64,000 bases of DNA from G965276765 sp965276765 (GCA_965276765.1 OZ255627.1:434001-498000); one strand, 5' to 3'. Shown: positions 34,908 through 43,702, counted from the stretch's first letter. Notes: a model not told the origin generated them from the letters alone. Numbers and translations: made by a program.

Positions 34908-36506
34908 TCACATCCGGAACACGCCGTAGCCGCGTGTCCCCTTGACCACGTTGTTGTCGCACACCGAGAGGGCCATCCCGACGACGGTTCGGGTGTCACG
35001 CGGGTCGATGACACCGTCGTCGTAGAGCTGGCCACTCATGAAAAGGGCCAGCGACTCGGCCTCGACGCGCCCGGCCAGCTCCGTGCGCCGCTTCTCGTCG
35101 GCCTCCTCGTCGAAGGGCCGGCCGGCGGACTCTGCGGCCTGGCGGGCGACGATGGACATGACGCCGGCCAGCTGGTCGGGTCCCATGATGGCGGTCTTGG
35201 CGTTGGGCCAGGTAAAGAGCAGGCGGGGGTCATAGGACCTTCCCGACATGCCGTAGTTGCCGGCGCCGTACGACGCCCCCATGTTGATGGTGATGTGCGG
35301 GACCGAGCTGTTGGTCACGGCGTTGATCATCTTGGCCCCGTCCTTGACGATCCCACGCTGCTCGTAGCTCGTGCCGACCATGAAGCCCGTGGTGTTCTGC
35401 AGGAACACGAGCGGCACATCGGACTGGTTGCAGAGCAGGATGAACTCGGTGCCCTTCTGGGCCTCCTCGTTGAACAGCACGCCCCTGGCGTTGGCCAGCA
35501 CCCCGACCGGGTAGCCCCAGACCGACGCCCACCCGGTCACGAGGGCCGAACCGTAGAGCGGCTTGTACTCCTCGAACTGCGAGCCGTCCACCACTCGCGC
35601 CAGGACGTCGCGCGGGTCGAAGGGCACCTTGAGGTCGATGGAGGCGATGCCGAGCAGCTCGTCGGGATCGTAGATCGACTCGGCGGGCGCCGATCGGGGG
35701 CCGGGACCGAGCTTGCGCCAGTTGATGTGCTCGACGATCCGGCGGCCGATGGCAATGCACTCCACCTCGTCGCCGGCGAGATAATCGCTCAACCCCGACA
35801 CCCGGGAGTGCATCTCGGCGCCACCGAGCGACTCGTCGTCGGCGTCCTCGCCCGTCGCCATCTTCACGAGCGGCGGCCCGCCGAGGAACACCTTGGCCCT
35901 TTCCTTCACCATGACGGCGTAGTCGCACATCCCGGGCACGTAGGCGCCGCCCGCCGTGGAGTTGCCGAAGACCAAGGCGACGGTCGGGATGCCGGCGGCC
36001 GAAAGAGCGGTGAGCTCGTGGAAGAGGCGGCCGGCGGGGACGAAGAGGTCGGCCTGGTTGCGCAGATCGCCACCACCCGACTCGACCAGGTTGATGGTCG
36101 GCAGGCGGTTCTCGCGGGCGATGGTCATGGCCCGCAGCACCTTCTTCCACGTGTAGGGGTTGGAAGCCCCGCCCCGCACCGTCGGATCGTGGGCGACGAC
36201 CATGCACTCGACCCCCGACACGACGCCGATACCGGTGATCACGCTGGCGCCGACCGTGTAGTCCGTGCCCCACGCCGCCACCGTGGAGAGCTCGAGGAAC
36301 GGGGCGTCCTCGTCGAGGAGCAGCTCGATGCGCTGGCGGGCCAGCATCCGCCCCCTGGCCAGGTGACGCTCGGTGTACGTCGCCCCGCCGCCAGCCCGAG
36401 CCAGGGTCTGCTGCTCCTCGAGCGCGGCCAGGCGCGCCACCATGCCCTTGCGGTTGAGCTGGAACGTCTCCGACGACGCGTCGACGTGGCTGCGGATGAC
36501 GGACAC
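34908..36506 (-). CDS. acyl-CoA carboxylase beta subunit (carboxyltransferase)
   Basis: A 532-residue carboxyltransferase with both crotonase-like halves. The N-half has TINLVESGGGDLRNQADLFV and AGGAYVPGMCDYAVMV. The C-half has PLVFLQNTTGFMVGTSYEQR, GASYGAGNYGMSGRSYDPRL and FTWPNAKTAIMGPDQLAGVM. The sequence is of the methylcrotonyl-/geranyl-CoA carboxylase type more than the propionyl type, judging from the NTTGFMVG and GAGNYGM motifs, so a methyl-branched substrate is likely. It lies 18 bp upstream of the alpha subunit and 9 bp downstream of the dehydrogenase gene. GTG start. Confidence 0.93.
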   Translation of the reverse strand: MSVIRSHVDASSETFQLNRKGMVARLAALEEQQTLARAGGGATYTERHLARGRMLARQRIELLLDEDAPFLELSTVAAWGTDYTVGASVITGIGVVSGVECMVVAHDPTVRGGASNPYTWKKVLRAMTIARENRLPTINLVESGGGDLRNQADLFVPAGRLFHELTALSAAGIPTVALVFGNSTAGGAYVPGMCDYAVMVKERAKVFLGGPPLVKMATGEDADDESLGGAEMHSRVSGLSDYLAGDEVECIAIGRRIVEHINWRKLGPGPRSAPAESIYDPDELLGIASIDLKVPFDPRDVLARVVDGSQFEEYKPLYGSALVTGWASVWGYPVGVLANARGVLFNEEAQKGTEFILLCNQSDVPLVFLQNTTGFMVGTSYEQRGIVKDGAKMINAVTNSSVPHITINMGASYGAGNYGMSGRSYDPRLLFTWPNAKTAIMGPDQLAGVMSIVARQAAESAGRPFDEEADEKRRTELAGRVEAESLALFMSGQLYDDGVIDPRDTRTVVGMALSVCDNNVVKGTRGYGVFRM

Positions 36507-36515
36507 CTGTTCGGC

Positions 36516-37667
36516 TCAGTACGAGCGGGGAAGTCCGAGGGTGTGCTGGGCGATGTGGTTGAGGACCATCTCCCTGCTGACCGGGGCGATGCGAAGGAGC
36601 CTGGCCATACCCCAGAGGTGGGCCAGGCCATACTCCGACGCCATCCCGTTGCCGCCGTGGGTCTGGATGGCGGCGTCCAGGGCGGCCATGGCCGCGTCGG
36701 CGGCGGCGTACTTGGCCATGTTGGAAGCCTCACCGGCCGGCTCGCCGTGGTCGTGAAGCCACGCCGCCTTCTCGGTCATCAACCGGGCCAGCTCGACGTC
36801 GATGGCGGCGGCGGCAAGGGGATGGCTGACTCCCTGGTGGGCGCCGATGGGCTGGTCCCAGACCTTGCGGTCACGGGCGTAGGCCGACGCCTTGTCGAGG
36901 GCGTAGCGGCCGATGCCGTTTTCGATGGCGGCGCCGGTGATGCGCTCGGGGTTGAGCCCGCTGAACACCAGGCGCAGCCCGTGGCCCACCTCTCCCACCA
37001 GGCGGTCCGCGCCCACCCTGACGTCGTCGAAGAACAGCTGGAACTGCCTCTCCGGCGCGCCCACCTCGACGGGGATATGGGTGGCATCGAGGCCGGAGCT
37101 GTCGCAGTCGACGACGAACAGCGAGAGCTCGGCCCTGCCGTCGTCCGCCGTGCCCGTCTTGGCCACAACGAGCATCCAGGCCGCCTCGTCGACGCCGGAG
37201 ATGTAGTACTTGGTGCCGGAGAGCACCCACTCATCGCCGTCGCGCGTTGCCGTGGTTGCGATGCGATGCGAGTTTGAGCCGGCGTCGGGCTCGGTGATGG
37301 CGAAGATCATCTTCTCCCGGCCCGCCGCCATGGCAGGGAACCAGCGCGCCTGCTGCTCTTCGGTGCCGAAGCGCTTGATGACCTCACCGCAGATGGCCGA
37401 AGAGACGAGCAACAGCAGGAGCGGGTTTCCTCCCGCGGCCGTCTCCTCGGTCACGACAGCAAGCTCGGAGATCCCCATGCCGCCCCCGCCGAAGCGCTCC
37501 GGCAGATTCACGCCGATGAAACCGGCGTCGCCGAGCGCCTCCCACAGTTCGGTCGTCCTGCCCCCGCTGGCGGCCTGATCCTGGTAGTAGCGGGGCCCGA
37601 ACGAATCCGTCACCTTGCGCACCGACTGGCGCAGCATGGCGGTCTCGGAGCTCTGTTCGAAGTCCAT
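36516..37667 (-). CDS. acyl-CoA dehydrogenase
   Basis: A 383-residue FAD enzyme, first gene of the leftward catabolic operon. Landmarks are LPERFGGGGMGISELAVV, the flavin-binding FAITEPDAGSNSHRI, WVLSGTKYYISGVDEA, RKVWDQPIGAHQGVSHPLA and the C-terminal IQTHGGNGMASEYGLAHLWG. The catalytic base is expected near this last region or in the preceding helix, as in the branched-chain dehydrogenases, and is not assigned. The order dehydrogenase, carboxylase beta, carboxylase alpha mirrors leucine/isovalerate or terpenoid degradation, but enoyl-CoA hydratase and lyase genes are missing here. Confidence 0.92.
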   Translation of the reverse strand: MDFEQSSETAMLRQSVRKVTDSFGPRYYQDQAASGGRTTELWEALGDAGFIGVNLPERFGGGGMGISELAVVTEETAAGGNPLLLLLVSSAICGEVIKRFGTEEQQARWFPAMAAGREKMIFAITEPDAGSNSHRIATTATRDGDEWVLSGTKYYISGVDEAAWMLVVAKTGTADDGRAELSLFVVDCDSSGLDATHIPVEVGAPERQFQLFFDDVRVGADRLVGEVGHGLRLVFSGLNPERITGAAIENGIGRYALDKASAYARDRKVWDQPIGAHQGVSHPLAAAAIDVELARLMTEKAAWLHDHGEPAGEASNMAKYAAADAAMAALDAAIQTHGGNGMASEYGLAHLWGMARLLRIAPVSREMVLNHIAQHTLGLPRSY

Positions 37668-37688
37668 TTGGCGCGCTTCCCACAGTTC

Positions 37689-37704
37689 GTTAACGGTCGT
37701 TCAC
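37689..37704. promoter_or_regulatory. palindromic operator candidate for the TetR regulator
   Basis: GTTAACG-GT-CGTTCAC is a 7+7 palindrome with one mismatched pair and a 2-bp centre. It is 22 bp upstream of the acyl-CoA dehydrogenase start, in the divergent region between that operon and the gene at 37799. TetR repressors of acyl-CoA pathways typically use AACG/CGTT-type sites, and the operon encodes one TetR protein. Either direction could be controlled. Confidence 0.5.
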
Positions 37705-37798
37705 GAGTCTTCCCACGGGCCCGATCGTTGTCAAGCGACGCCCTGGTGGCGTGCGACCGCCGTCCCGGTAGTAAACAGTGCGCAGCGGAGGTGGCGTC

Positions 37799-38467
37799 AT
37801 GACGGTGACGGTTGCGCCTGCGGGCGCCGACGTGGGGGGCATCGACGAGGGTGGCGGGGCGCCCCCGGCGCACCGCTGGCGGCGGCGGATCATCGTCGGT
37901 GTGGCCGCGCTGGTCGCGATGGCTCTCCTCGCCGCCGGCATCGGGTGGGCGAGCTACGTCCACGCCTATCAGCCGCTCGGCCCCGGCGACGTCGGCCACG
38001 GACCCAGCGGCGACCTCAAGCCCATCACCGACGGGGTAAACGACACCTATCTCATCGAGACCGGGCCGCAAGGATCGAGCGGCCTCATCGCCCAGTCGGT
38101 CGCCAACTACGGATCGCACCCGGTCACCATCACCGGCGTCGTCGGCGACCCCACCGTCCCGGTCACCTGGCGCTGGGTCCGCATGGCCATCCCCAACCAG
38201 CTCCCGAACCTTCCCCCGGTCTCCGACACCCACCTTTTCCCCGCCGTGCTCGGGGCCGGAAAGCAGATCATGGTGTACGTGATCGTGCACCGCCCCCGGT
38301 GCCGAAGAAAGGAAATCGAGGAGATCGGAGACATCCCACTGGCCTGGCACGCCCTCGGCGACCACCACGTCTACACGATCGGCTTCGGGGCGAACCAGCC
38401 GATCCTGCCCATCCTCGCCTGCTACCCGCCCGCCGCCACCCGCCACATCGCCAAGAGCCTGACATGA
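37799..38467 (+). CDS. single-pass membrane protein of unknown function
   Basis: A 222-residue protein with a charged cytoplasmic N-terminus (about 30 residues), one membrane helix at about 33-53 (IIVGVAALVAMALLAAGIGW) and an extracytoplasmic domain of about 165 residues that looks beta-rich. Three features may be useful: IAQSVANYGSHPVTITGV, PRCRRKEIEEIGDIPL and two cysteines about 45 residues apart that could pair. ATG at 37799 follows GGAGG seven bases upstream; that fixes the start. It is 28 bp upstream of the copper amine oxidase gene on the same strand and could be its membrane partner, but no family is recognised. Confidence 0.7.
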   Translation: MTVTVAPAGADVGGIDEGGGAPPAHRWRRRIIVGVAALVAMALLAAGIGWASYVHAYQPLGPGDVGHGPSGDLKPITDGVNDTYLIETGPQGSSGLIAQSVANYGSHPVTITGVVGDPTVPVTWRWVRMAIPNQLPNLPPVSDTHLFPAVLGAGKQIMVYVIVHRPRCRRKEIEEIGDIPLAWHALGDHHVYTIGFGANQPILPILACYPPAATRHIAKSLT

Positions 38468-38495
38468 GGCGTCCCGATCGGCGCAGGACAACCCG

Positions 38496-40442
38496 ATGAC
38501 CGAGACCGCCGCTCCCGCCGACCTGGGGTCGAAACCGACCGGCCGCCACCCGCTCGACCCGGTGAGCGCGGAGGAGTACCTCGCCGGCCGGCGGATCCTC
38601 GAAGCGGCGGGCCTGCTCGGCCATTCGGTGCGCTTCAGCTACTACGGACTCGAAGAGGAGCCCAAGGGCAGCGTCGCCGGGTATCCAGCGGGAGAGCCGT
38701 GCGTTCGCCGGCTGCGCGCCCTGCTCATCGACGTGGTGACCGGGGCCCAGACCGTCGTCGTCGTGTCGGTATCGCAGGGCGCGGTCCTCTCAAAACGGAC
38801 GGTCGACCCCGTGACCGAGGGTCAATTCCCCATACTTTCCCAGGACTTCGCTCGCGCCGACGAGATCGTCCACGCCGATCCCGGCTGGCGGGCGGCCCTG
38901 GCCCAACGCGGCCTCACCGACCTGGACAAGGTGCGGGGCGCAGCGCTCACGGCCGGCTCCTACGACCGGCCGGGCGAGGCGGGCCGCCGGATCGTGCGGG
39001 TCCTCGCCTTCGTCCAGGAGAGCCCGACCGACCTGGCGTGGGCCCACCCCGTCGACGGCGTCGCCGCCTATGTCGATCTCGTCGAGGGGCGGGTACTCGA
39101 GATCATCGACGAGATCGACCTGCCTGTGCCAGCGGAGTCCGGCGACTACAACGACCCGCGGGTCAGGGGCCCGCAGCGCAGCACCCTCCGGCCCATCGAG
39201 ATCACCCAGCCCGAGGGCCCGAGCTTCACCATCGAAGGCCATTACCTGACCTGGGAGCACTGGTCACTGCGGGTCGGCTTCGATGCCCGTGAGGGCCTCA
39301 CCCTCCACGAGATCGCCTTCGACGATCCCGCCGCGGGGCGGCGCCGGCCGGTCATCTACCGGGCGTCGATCGCCGAGATGGTCGTCCCCTACGGCGACCC
39401 GAGCCCGGTGCGCTACTGGCAGAACTACTTCGACACCGGCGAGTACCTCCTCGGCAAGTTCGTCAACTCCCTCGAGCTCGGCTGCGACTGCCTGGGCCAG
39501 ATCGCCTACCTCGACGCCATCATCCCCGACGACCACGGACAACCTCGGACCGTCCCCAACGCCGTGTGCATCCACGAGGAGGACGTCGGGGTGCTCTGGA
39601 AGCACACCGACAGCTTCAACGGATCCTCGGAGAGCCGGCGCCAGCGGCGCCTGGTGATCTCGTTCTTCACGACGGTCGGCAACTACGACTACGGCTTCTA
39701 CTGGTACTTCTCCCTCGACGGGACGATCGAGCTCGAGGTCAAGCTGACCGGCGTCCTCTTTGCCTCGTCGTACCGCGGCGACGACTGGCCCTACGCCACC
39801 GAGGTCGCCCCGGGGCTCGGCGCGCCGGTGCATCAGCACCTCTTCAGCGCCCGCCTCGACATGACCGTCGACGGCGAGCGCAACGCCGTCGACGAGATCG
39901 ACGTCGTCCCTGTCGCTCCGAGCGAGGCCAACCCGGCCGGCAATGCCATCACGCGCCAGGTGACCCGCCTGCGGCGCGAGTCTGAAGCGGCCCGGCTGGC
40001 GTGCAGCGAACGGGACAGGGCGTGGCGGGTCGTGAGCACCGAGCGCAACAACCGCTACGGGAAGCCGACGGCGTTCACCCTCCGCCCCCGGCAGGGACCG
40101 ACGCTCCTGGCCGACCCGTCGTCGTCGCTCTACCGGCGGGCCACCTTTGCTACTCGCCACCTCTGGGTCACCCGCTACGACCCGGCGGAGCGCTACCCGG
40201 CCGGCGAGTTCGTCAACCAGCACCCGGGCGGTGCCGGCCTGCCGGTATTCGTGGACGGCGACGACGACATCGACGGCGCCGACCTCGTCGTCTGGCACAC
40301 GTTCGGGCCGACGCACTGGCCCCGCCCCGAGGACTGGCCAATCATGCCGGTCTCCCGCTGCGGGTTCACGCTCGAGCCCACCGGGTTCTTCGACCGCAAC
40401 CCCACCCTCGATGTGCCGCCGCCGGGGGCCAGCGGGGGCTGA
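38496..40442 (+). CDS. primary-amine oxidase (copper amine oxidase)
   Basis: A 648-residue quinoprotein. Tyr397 in TTVGNYDYGFYWYF is the TPQ cofactor precursor. Asp313 in NYFDTGEYLLG is the catalytic base. His446 and His448 (PVHQHLFSARLDM) and a third His in HTFGPTHWPRPEDWP bind copper. The two small N-terminal domains and the large beta-sandwich are present, so length is normal. It oxidises primary amines to aldehydes with release of ammonia and hydrogen peroxide. No signal peptide is seen, so it is probably cytoplasmic. The ATG start is 28 bp after the membrane protein gene. Confidence 0.94.
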   Translation: MTETAAPADLGSKPTGRHPLDPVSAEEYLAGRRILEAAGLLGHSVRFSYYGLEEEPKGSVAGYPAGEPCVRRLRALLIDVVTGAQTVVVVSVSQGAVLSKRTVDPVTEGQFPILSQDFARADEIVHADPGWRAALAQRGLTDLDKVRGAALTAGSYDRPGEAGRRIVRVLAFVQESPTDLAWAHPVDGVAAYVDLVEGRVLEIIDEIDLPVPAESGDYNDPRVRGPQRSTLRPIEITQPEGPSFTIEGHYLTWEHWSLRVGFDAREGLTLHEIAFDDPAAGRRRPVIYRASIAEMVVPYGDPSPVRYWQNYFDTGEYLLGKFVNSLELGCDCLGQIAYLDAIIPDDHGQPRTVPNAVCIHEEDVGVLWKHTDSFNGSSESRRQRRLVISFFTTVGNYDYGFYWYFSLDGTIELEVKLTGVLFASSYRGDDWPYATEVAPGLGAPVHQHLFSARLDMTVDGERNAVDEIDVVPVAPSEANPAGNAITRQVTRLRRESEAARLACSERDRAWRVVSTERNNRYGKPTAFTLRPRQGPTLLADPSSSLYRRATFATRHLWVTRYDPAERYPAGEFVNQHPGGAGLPVFVDGDDDIDGADLVVWHTFGPTHWPRPEDWPIMPVSRCGFTLEPTGFFDRNPTLDVPPPGASGG

Positions 40443-40509
40443 GCTGAGCTGGGGGCGGCGGGTCCGGTGCCGGCGTTCGCCCGCCGCCCGCCGGCGACCG
40501 CCCGCCGCC

Positions 40510-40591
40510 GTTCTTGTCGCGATCATGCACCGACGTGTGTACAGAAATCGCGACAGGAACGAGGCGGCGCGTACATGGATCGCGACAAGAA
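40510..40591. repeat. intergenic palindrome with three related arms
   Basis: TTCTTGTCGCGATC (40511-40524) is perfectly complementary to 40578-40591 over 14 bp. A third arm, ATCGCGACAGGAAC (40547-40560), pairs with 40510-40523 with one mismatch, so two alternative hairpins compete for the same left arm. The element lies between the convergent amine oxidase and PhyH genes and may act as a terminator for both, or be a repeated intergenic element. Confidence 0.75.
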
Positions 40592-40609
40592 TGCGACCGA
40601 GTGACCGGT

Positions 40610-41410
40610 TCAGCCGGTTCGGCCCACGCCGGCGGCGAGCGCCCGTTTGATGGTCAGCTCGACGGGCGAGCAGGCGTCGTCGGGGCGGTCGATGTCGTAC
40701 GGCTCGTCGGCGAGCACGGCCGGCTGGCCGAGGAACCGAGGCCGGGTCCCGTGGTTGGCCTGGGCCGCATGGACGAGGAACGGGTGACAGACGAACACGT
40801 CGCCGGCAGTCCCCTTTGCCAACGCCACCGGACGGTCCGCCGATGCGGCGGCGACGGCGGCGGCGCACGCGAAGTTGGAGACGCCCTCGTCGCCGTAGGG
40901 CGCAAGCAGGGGAGGCACGTCGAGATGGGAACCGACCCGAATGCGGGTCGGGCCGTCGGCGTCCTCGACGTCGGTGAAGAGGAACAGGGCCAGCAGGGCC
41001 CGGCCCCTGGATCGGACGTTGGCCCACCAGGTCTTCACCCCGTCCGGCTGGTAGCTGCCCTCGATGTGCCATCCGAGCCCCTCGGGCTCCCGGTCGTGAG
41101 GGAACCGGAGCGGAAAGCTGCCCATCGACGCTCGCGGTGCCCACCGGCCGGCGCCGGCCAGACGATCGCAGGCTTCGAGGAGGGCGGGGGCGTTGATGGC
41201 CTCCACAAACGGCGGCTGCTCCATGCCGCCGACCCAGCGGACCGGCTCGTCCCAACCCGATGGATCGGCCGGGTCGAGGTCGATCGCCTTCCAGAGCAGT
41301 TCGGTGCAGGCGTCGACGACGTCGGGGGTCACGGCGCCGCGCAGGGCGACGAACCCGTCGGCCACGAAGCGCTCCGTCATGGCGTCATTCACGGACCGAT
41401 GCTGCATCAT
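40610..41410 (-). CDS. phytanoyl-CoA dioxygenase (PhyH) family oxygenase
   Basis: A 266-residue Fe(II)/2-oxoglutarate enzyme family member. The double-stranded beta-helix carries GLGWHIEGSYQPDG at the first metal-ligand site (His-x-Glu where His-x-Asp is usual), GPTRIRVGSHLDVPPLLAPY, and the distal His and Arg in PFLVHAAQANHGTRPRFLGQ. Hydroxylation is therefore plausible, although Glu in place of Asp should be tested. ATG at 41410; an ATG ten codons in is an alternative. The substrate is unknown and no adjacent gene suggests one. Confidence 0.85.
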   Translation of the reverse strand: MMQHRSVNDAMTERFVADGFVALRGAVTPDVVDACTELLWKAIDLDPADPSGWDEPVRWVGGMEQPPFVEAINAPALLEACDRLAGAGRWAPRASMGSFPLRFPHDREPEGLGWHIEGSYQPDGVKTWWANVRSRGRALLALFLFTDVEDADGPTRIRVGSHLDVPPLLAPYGDEGVSNFACAAAVAAASADRPVALAKGTAGDVFVCHPFLVHAAQANHGTRPRFLGQPAVLADEPYDIDRPDDACSPVELTIKRALAAGVGRTG

Positions 41411-41434
41411 CGCCGTCGTCGGTTCACCTCATTT

Positions 41435-41914
41435 TCAGAGCCGATCGTGGTGACCGTAGCGGCGGCCATGCCAGCGCCGCCGGCGGAGGATCACGAAGGC
41501 CAGCACGGCCAGGAAGAACAACGGCACATGGGGGTGCCTGAACGGGCCGACGACTCCGACCAGCGTCCACCCGAAGGCCATGACGGCAAGCCAGCCGATC
41601 ACGACCCACGCCAGGATCCTCGGTGGGTGGGGCGGCCGAGGCCGGGGCCGGGTGTCCGGTGTTGGCATCATCGATTCGAGAGGCGGCAGGTCCTCGAGGA
41701 GGGGCGCCAGGTCGGCCTGGGTCTTGGCGGCGGTCGCCTTGGCCAGGCGTTCGTTGAGCTCTTCCTCGTCCAGACGCCCGTCGCCGAAATGGCGACAGAG
41801 GGCGTTGGTGATCTCGTTGCGTTCGGCGTCAGAGACCCGCATGGTGGCGGATGGGGCGGCGCGGTGGGCGGGATCGCCCCACCGCGGCGGCCGCGGTTGG
41901 TCGTGGTAGCCCAT
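41435..41914 (-). CDS. DUF1707 (SHOCT-like) domain protein with C-terminal membrane helices
   Basis: A 159-residue protein. The DUF1707 module at about 25-75 reads MRVSDAERNEITNALCRHFG, DGRLDEEELNERL and ATAAKTQADLAPLLEDLPPL. A Pro-rich linker follows, then two hydrophobic helices (about 102-120 and 128-145) and a basic tail. The domain is common in actinobacterial cell-envelope proteins, often with PspC. ATG at 41914 overlaps the stop of the PspC gene (TGATG), so the pair is coupled. Confidence 0.85.
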   Translation of the reverse strand: MGYHDQPRPPRWGDPAHRAAPSATMRVSDAERNEITNALCRHFGDGRLDEEELNERLAKATAAKTQADLAPLLEDLPPLESMMPTPDTRPRPRPPHPPRILAWVVIGWLAVMAFGWTLVGVVGPFRHPHVPLFFLAVLAFVILRRRRWHGRRYGHHDRL

Positions 41915-42183
41915 CACGCCCGACCGAAATGGTCATGGAGCACGTCCTCTGCGATCGAGGTCTCGGACTCCTCCTCCGGGATCAGGATCCACGCCGCCAG
42001 GTACAGCGGGACGGCCACCCCGCCGAAGAGGCCGAGGATCACGAGGGCGATCCGCACCGTCGTGGGGTCGACGTCGAAGTAGTCGGCGGCGCCGGCCGCG
42101 ACCCCACCGATGATCCGATGGTGGAGGCAGCGACGCAGCTCGCGAGGGGCGGTTTGGGTCTGGTAGCTGGGCATCGATTGCAT
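41914..42183 (-). CDS. small PspC-domain membrane protein
   Basis: An 89-residue protein made almost only of a PspC domain: RELRRCLHHRIIGGVAAGAA, DYFDVDPTTVRIALVILGLF and PLYLAAWILIPEEE. It has one membrane helix and an amphipathic one. PspC proteins sense or relay envelope stress. ATG at 42183 or 42174 both fit. It is divergent from the PspC-kinase at 42248, and the two probably share a regulatory region and function. Confidence 0.88.
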   Translation of the reverse strand: MQSMPSYQTQTAPRELRRCLHHRIIGGVAAGAADYFDVDPTTVRIALVILGLFGGVAVPLYLAAWILIPEEESETSIAEDVLHDHFGRA

Positions 42184-42247
42184 GCCTTGAGGATGGGCCC
42201 TGCGACGGCCGGGCGAAATCGGGAATGACCCCGACCCGTCCCTGACC

Positions 42248-43690
42248 GTGACCCGCACCGGTCGGGGCCATTCCCCATGGTCTGGGAAGGCAAAACGGCG
42301 CGATCATCGAGTCATCCACGAACGATTCCGATTCCGCCCTCTCGATCAGCCCCTTCCGCCCCTCGACGGCGCCTCATGGTGCGCTCGCCGGTCCCTCGGG
42401 CATCGGCACGGTTGGGGCGGGGGCCCGAAGGAAAGGGGGCCGATCCGGCGCCGGCGCGACGAGCGCTTCCTCGGTGGCATCGCCGGCGCCATTTCGGCCA
42501 GGACCGGGATCGACGTCACCATCGTGCGAATCGCCCTCGTGCTGTTCGGTCTGGCCAGCTTCGGCGTCGCCGCCTACGTGTTGGCGTGGTTGCTCGTGCC
42601 GGCCCAGGACGAATCGGAGAGCATCGGCGCCCGGGCCGTGAGCGACGGGCGCGGCCTCGCCATCGCCGTCAGCCTCGTGCCCCTGCTCGTCGTCACCCTC
42701 CTCGTGGCATCGGCCCTGCAGGCGCCGTACGTCGGGTCGCTGGCGTGGCCATTTTTCGTCAGCGTCGCAGGCCTCGTGCTCATCTGGCGCAACGGCTCCG
42801 ACCACGAACGCCTCCTCATGCGTCGCGCCGTCACTCCCATCGTCGAGATCGGCACGGGGATGAGCCGTTCGTGGACGGGCGTGGCGTGGCGGGTCGCCAT
42901 CGGCGTCGCCCTCGCCGCCGGTGGGGTGGCGGCGCTGACCGTCGGCCACCGCAACGCCCTGTCCCGCCCGCTCGGCGGGGTGGTGCTCGTCCTCGGCGCC
43001 CTCGTCGTCGTGTTCGGACCGTGGTGGCTCAACGTGGCCCGCCAGCTGGTGTCCGAGCGCCAGGCCCGTCTCAGGGCCGAGGAGCGCGCCGACCTGGCCT
43101 CCCGCGTCCACGACTCGGTCCTGCAGACCCTCGCCATGATCCAGCGCAGCGCCGGCGATCCCCAGCGGGTCGCCCAGCTCGCCAGGGCCCAGGAGCGCGA
43201 GCTGCGGACCTGGCTGTTCGAGGGACGCGATCCCGGGTCCTTCGACGGCGAGCTCCGCACCATCGCCGCCGTCGTCCGACGCATCCAGACCGACGTCGAG
43301 TCGGCGCACGGCACCCGCGTCGAGGCGGTCGTGGTCGGCGACGGCCCGCTGAGCGACGACGTCGAAGCCCTGCTGGCCGCGGGCAGGGAGGCGACCGTCA
43401 ACGCGGCCAAGTGGTCGGGTGCGGACGTCGTGTCCCTCTTCGTGGAGGTGGAAGGGGGAAAGGTGTCGCTGTTCGTGCGGGACCGGGGCCGTGGATTCGA
43501 CCGCCACGCCGTCGGCAAAGACCGTCGGGGCATAAGCGAGTCAATCGAGGGACGCATGGCGCGTGCCGGCGGCGACGCCACCATCCGCACCGCTCCGGAC
43601 CAAGGGACCGAGGTCGAGCTCAACCTGCCGGCCAGGGAAGGACGGCCGGCCCGGCCGGCGCAGCCGGCACGGCACGCGCCGCGGCACTGA
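42248..43690 (+). CDS. PspC-domain sensor histidine kinase, start uncertain
   Basis: The reliable part starts near 42434 with RRRRDERFLGGIAGAISART and a PspC domain, followed by further membrane helices, the phosphoacceptor region SRVHDSVLQTLAMIQRSAG, and an ATPase domain with GREATVNAAKWSGA, VRDRGRGFD and DRRGISESIEGRMARAGG. The frame has no ATG and its only start is GTG 42248, which would add about 62 Arg/Pro-rich residues of improbable composition. Another frame over 42303-42440 reads SSTNDSDSALSIS and GPSGIGTVGAGARRKGGRS, a natural-looking N-terminus, so a frameshift near 42440 is possible. Kinases of this type usually have a LuxR-type regulator next door; none is here. Confidence 0.75.
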   Translation: MTRTGRGHSPWSGKAKRRDHRVIHERFRFRPLDQPLPPLDGASWCARRSLGHRHGWGGGPKERGPIRRRRDERFLGGIAGAISARTGIDVTIVRIALVLFGLASFGVAAYVLAWLLVPAQDESESIGARAVSDGRGLAIAVSLVPLLVVTLLVASALQAPYVGSLAWPFFVSVAGLVLIWRNGSDHERLLMRRAVTPIVEIGTGMSRSWTGVAWRVAIGVALAAGGVAALTVGHRNALSRPLGGVVLVLGALVVVFGPWWLNVARQLVSERQARLRAEERADLASRVHDSVLQTLAMIQRSAGDPQRVAQLARAQERELRTWLFEGRDPGSFDGELRTIAAVVRRIQTDVESAHGTRVEAVVVGDGPLSDDVEALLAAGREATVNAAKWSGADVVSLFVEVEGGKVSLFVRDRGRGFDRHAVGKDRRGISESIEGRMARAGGDATIRTAPDQGTEVELNLPAREGRPARPAQPARHAPRH

Positions 43691-43702
43691 GGCCCTGCGC
43701 GC

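Noticed and set aside
32853..37277. 1474-codon open frame on the plus strand opposite the acyl-CoA operon
   Set aside because: It is antisense to four recognised genes, has repetitive Asp/Gly/Arg/His composition from high GC, and shows no domain.
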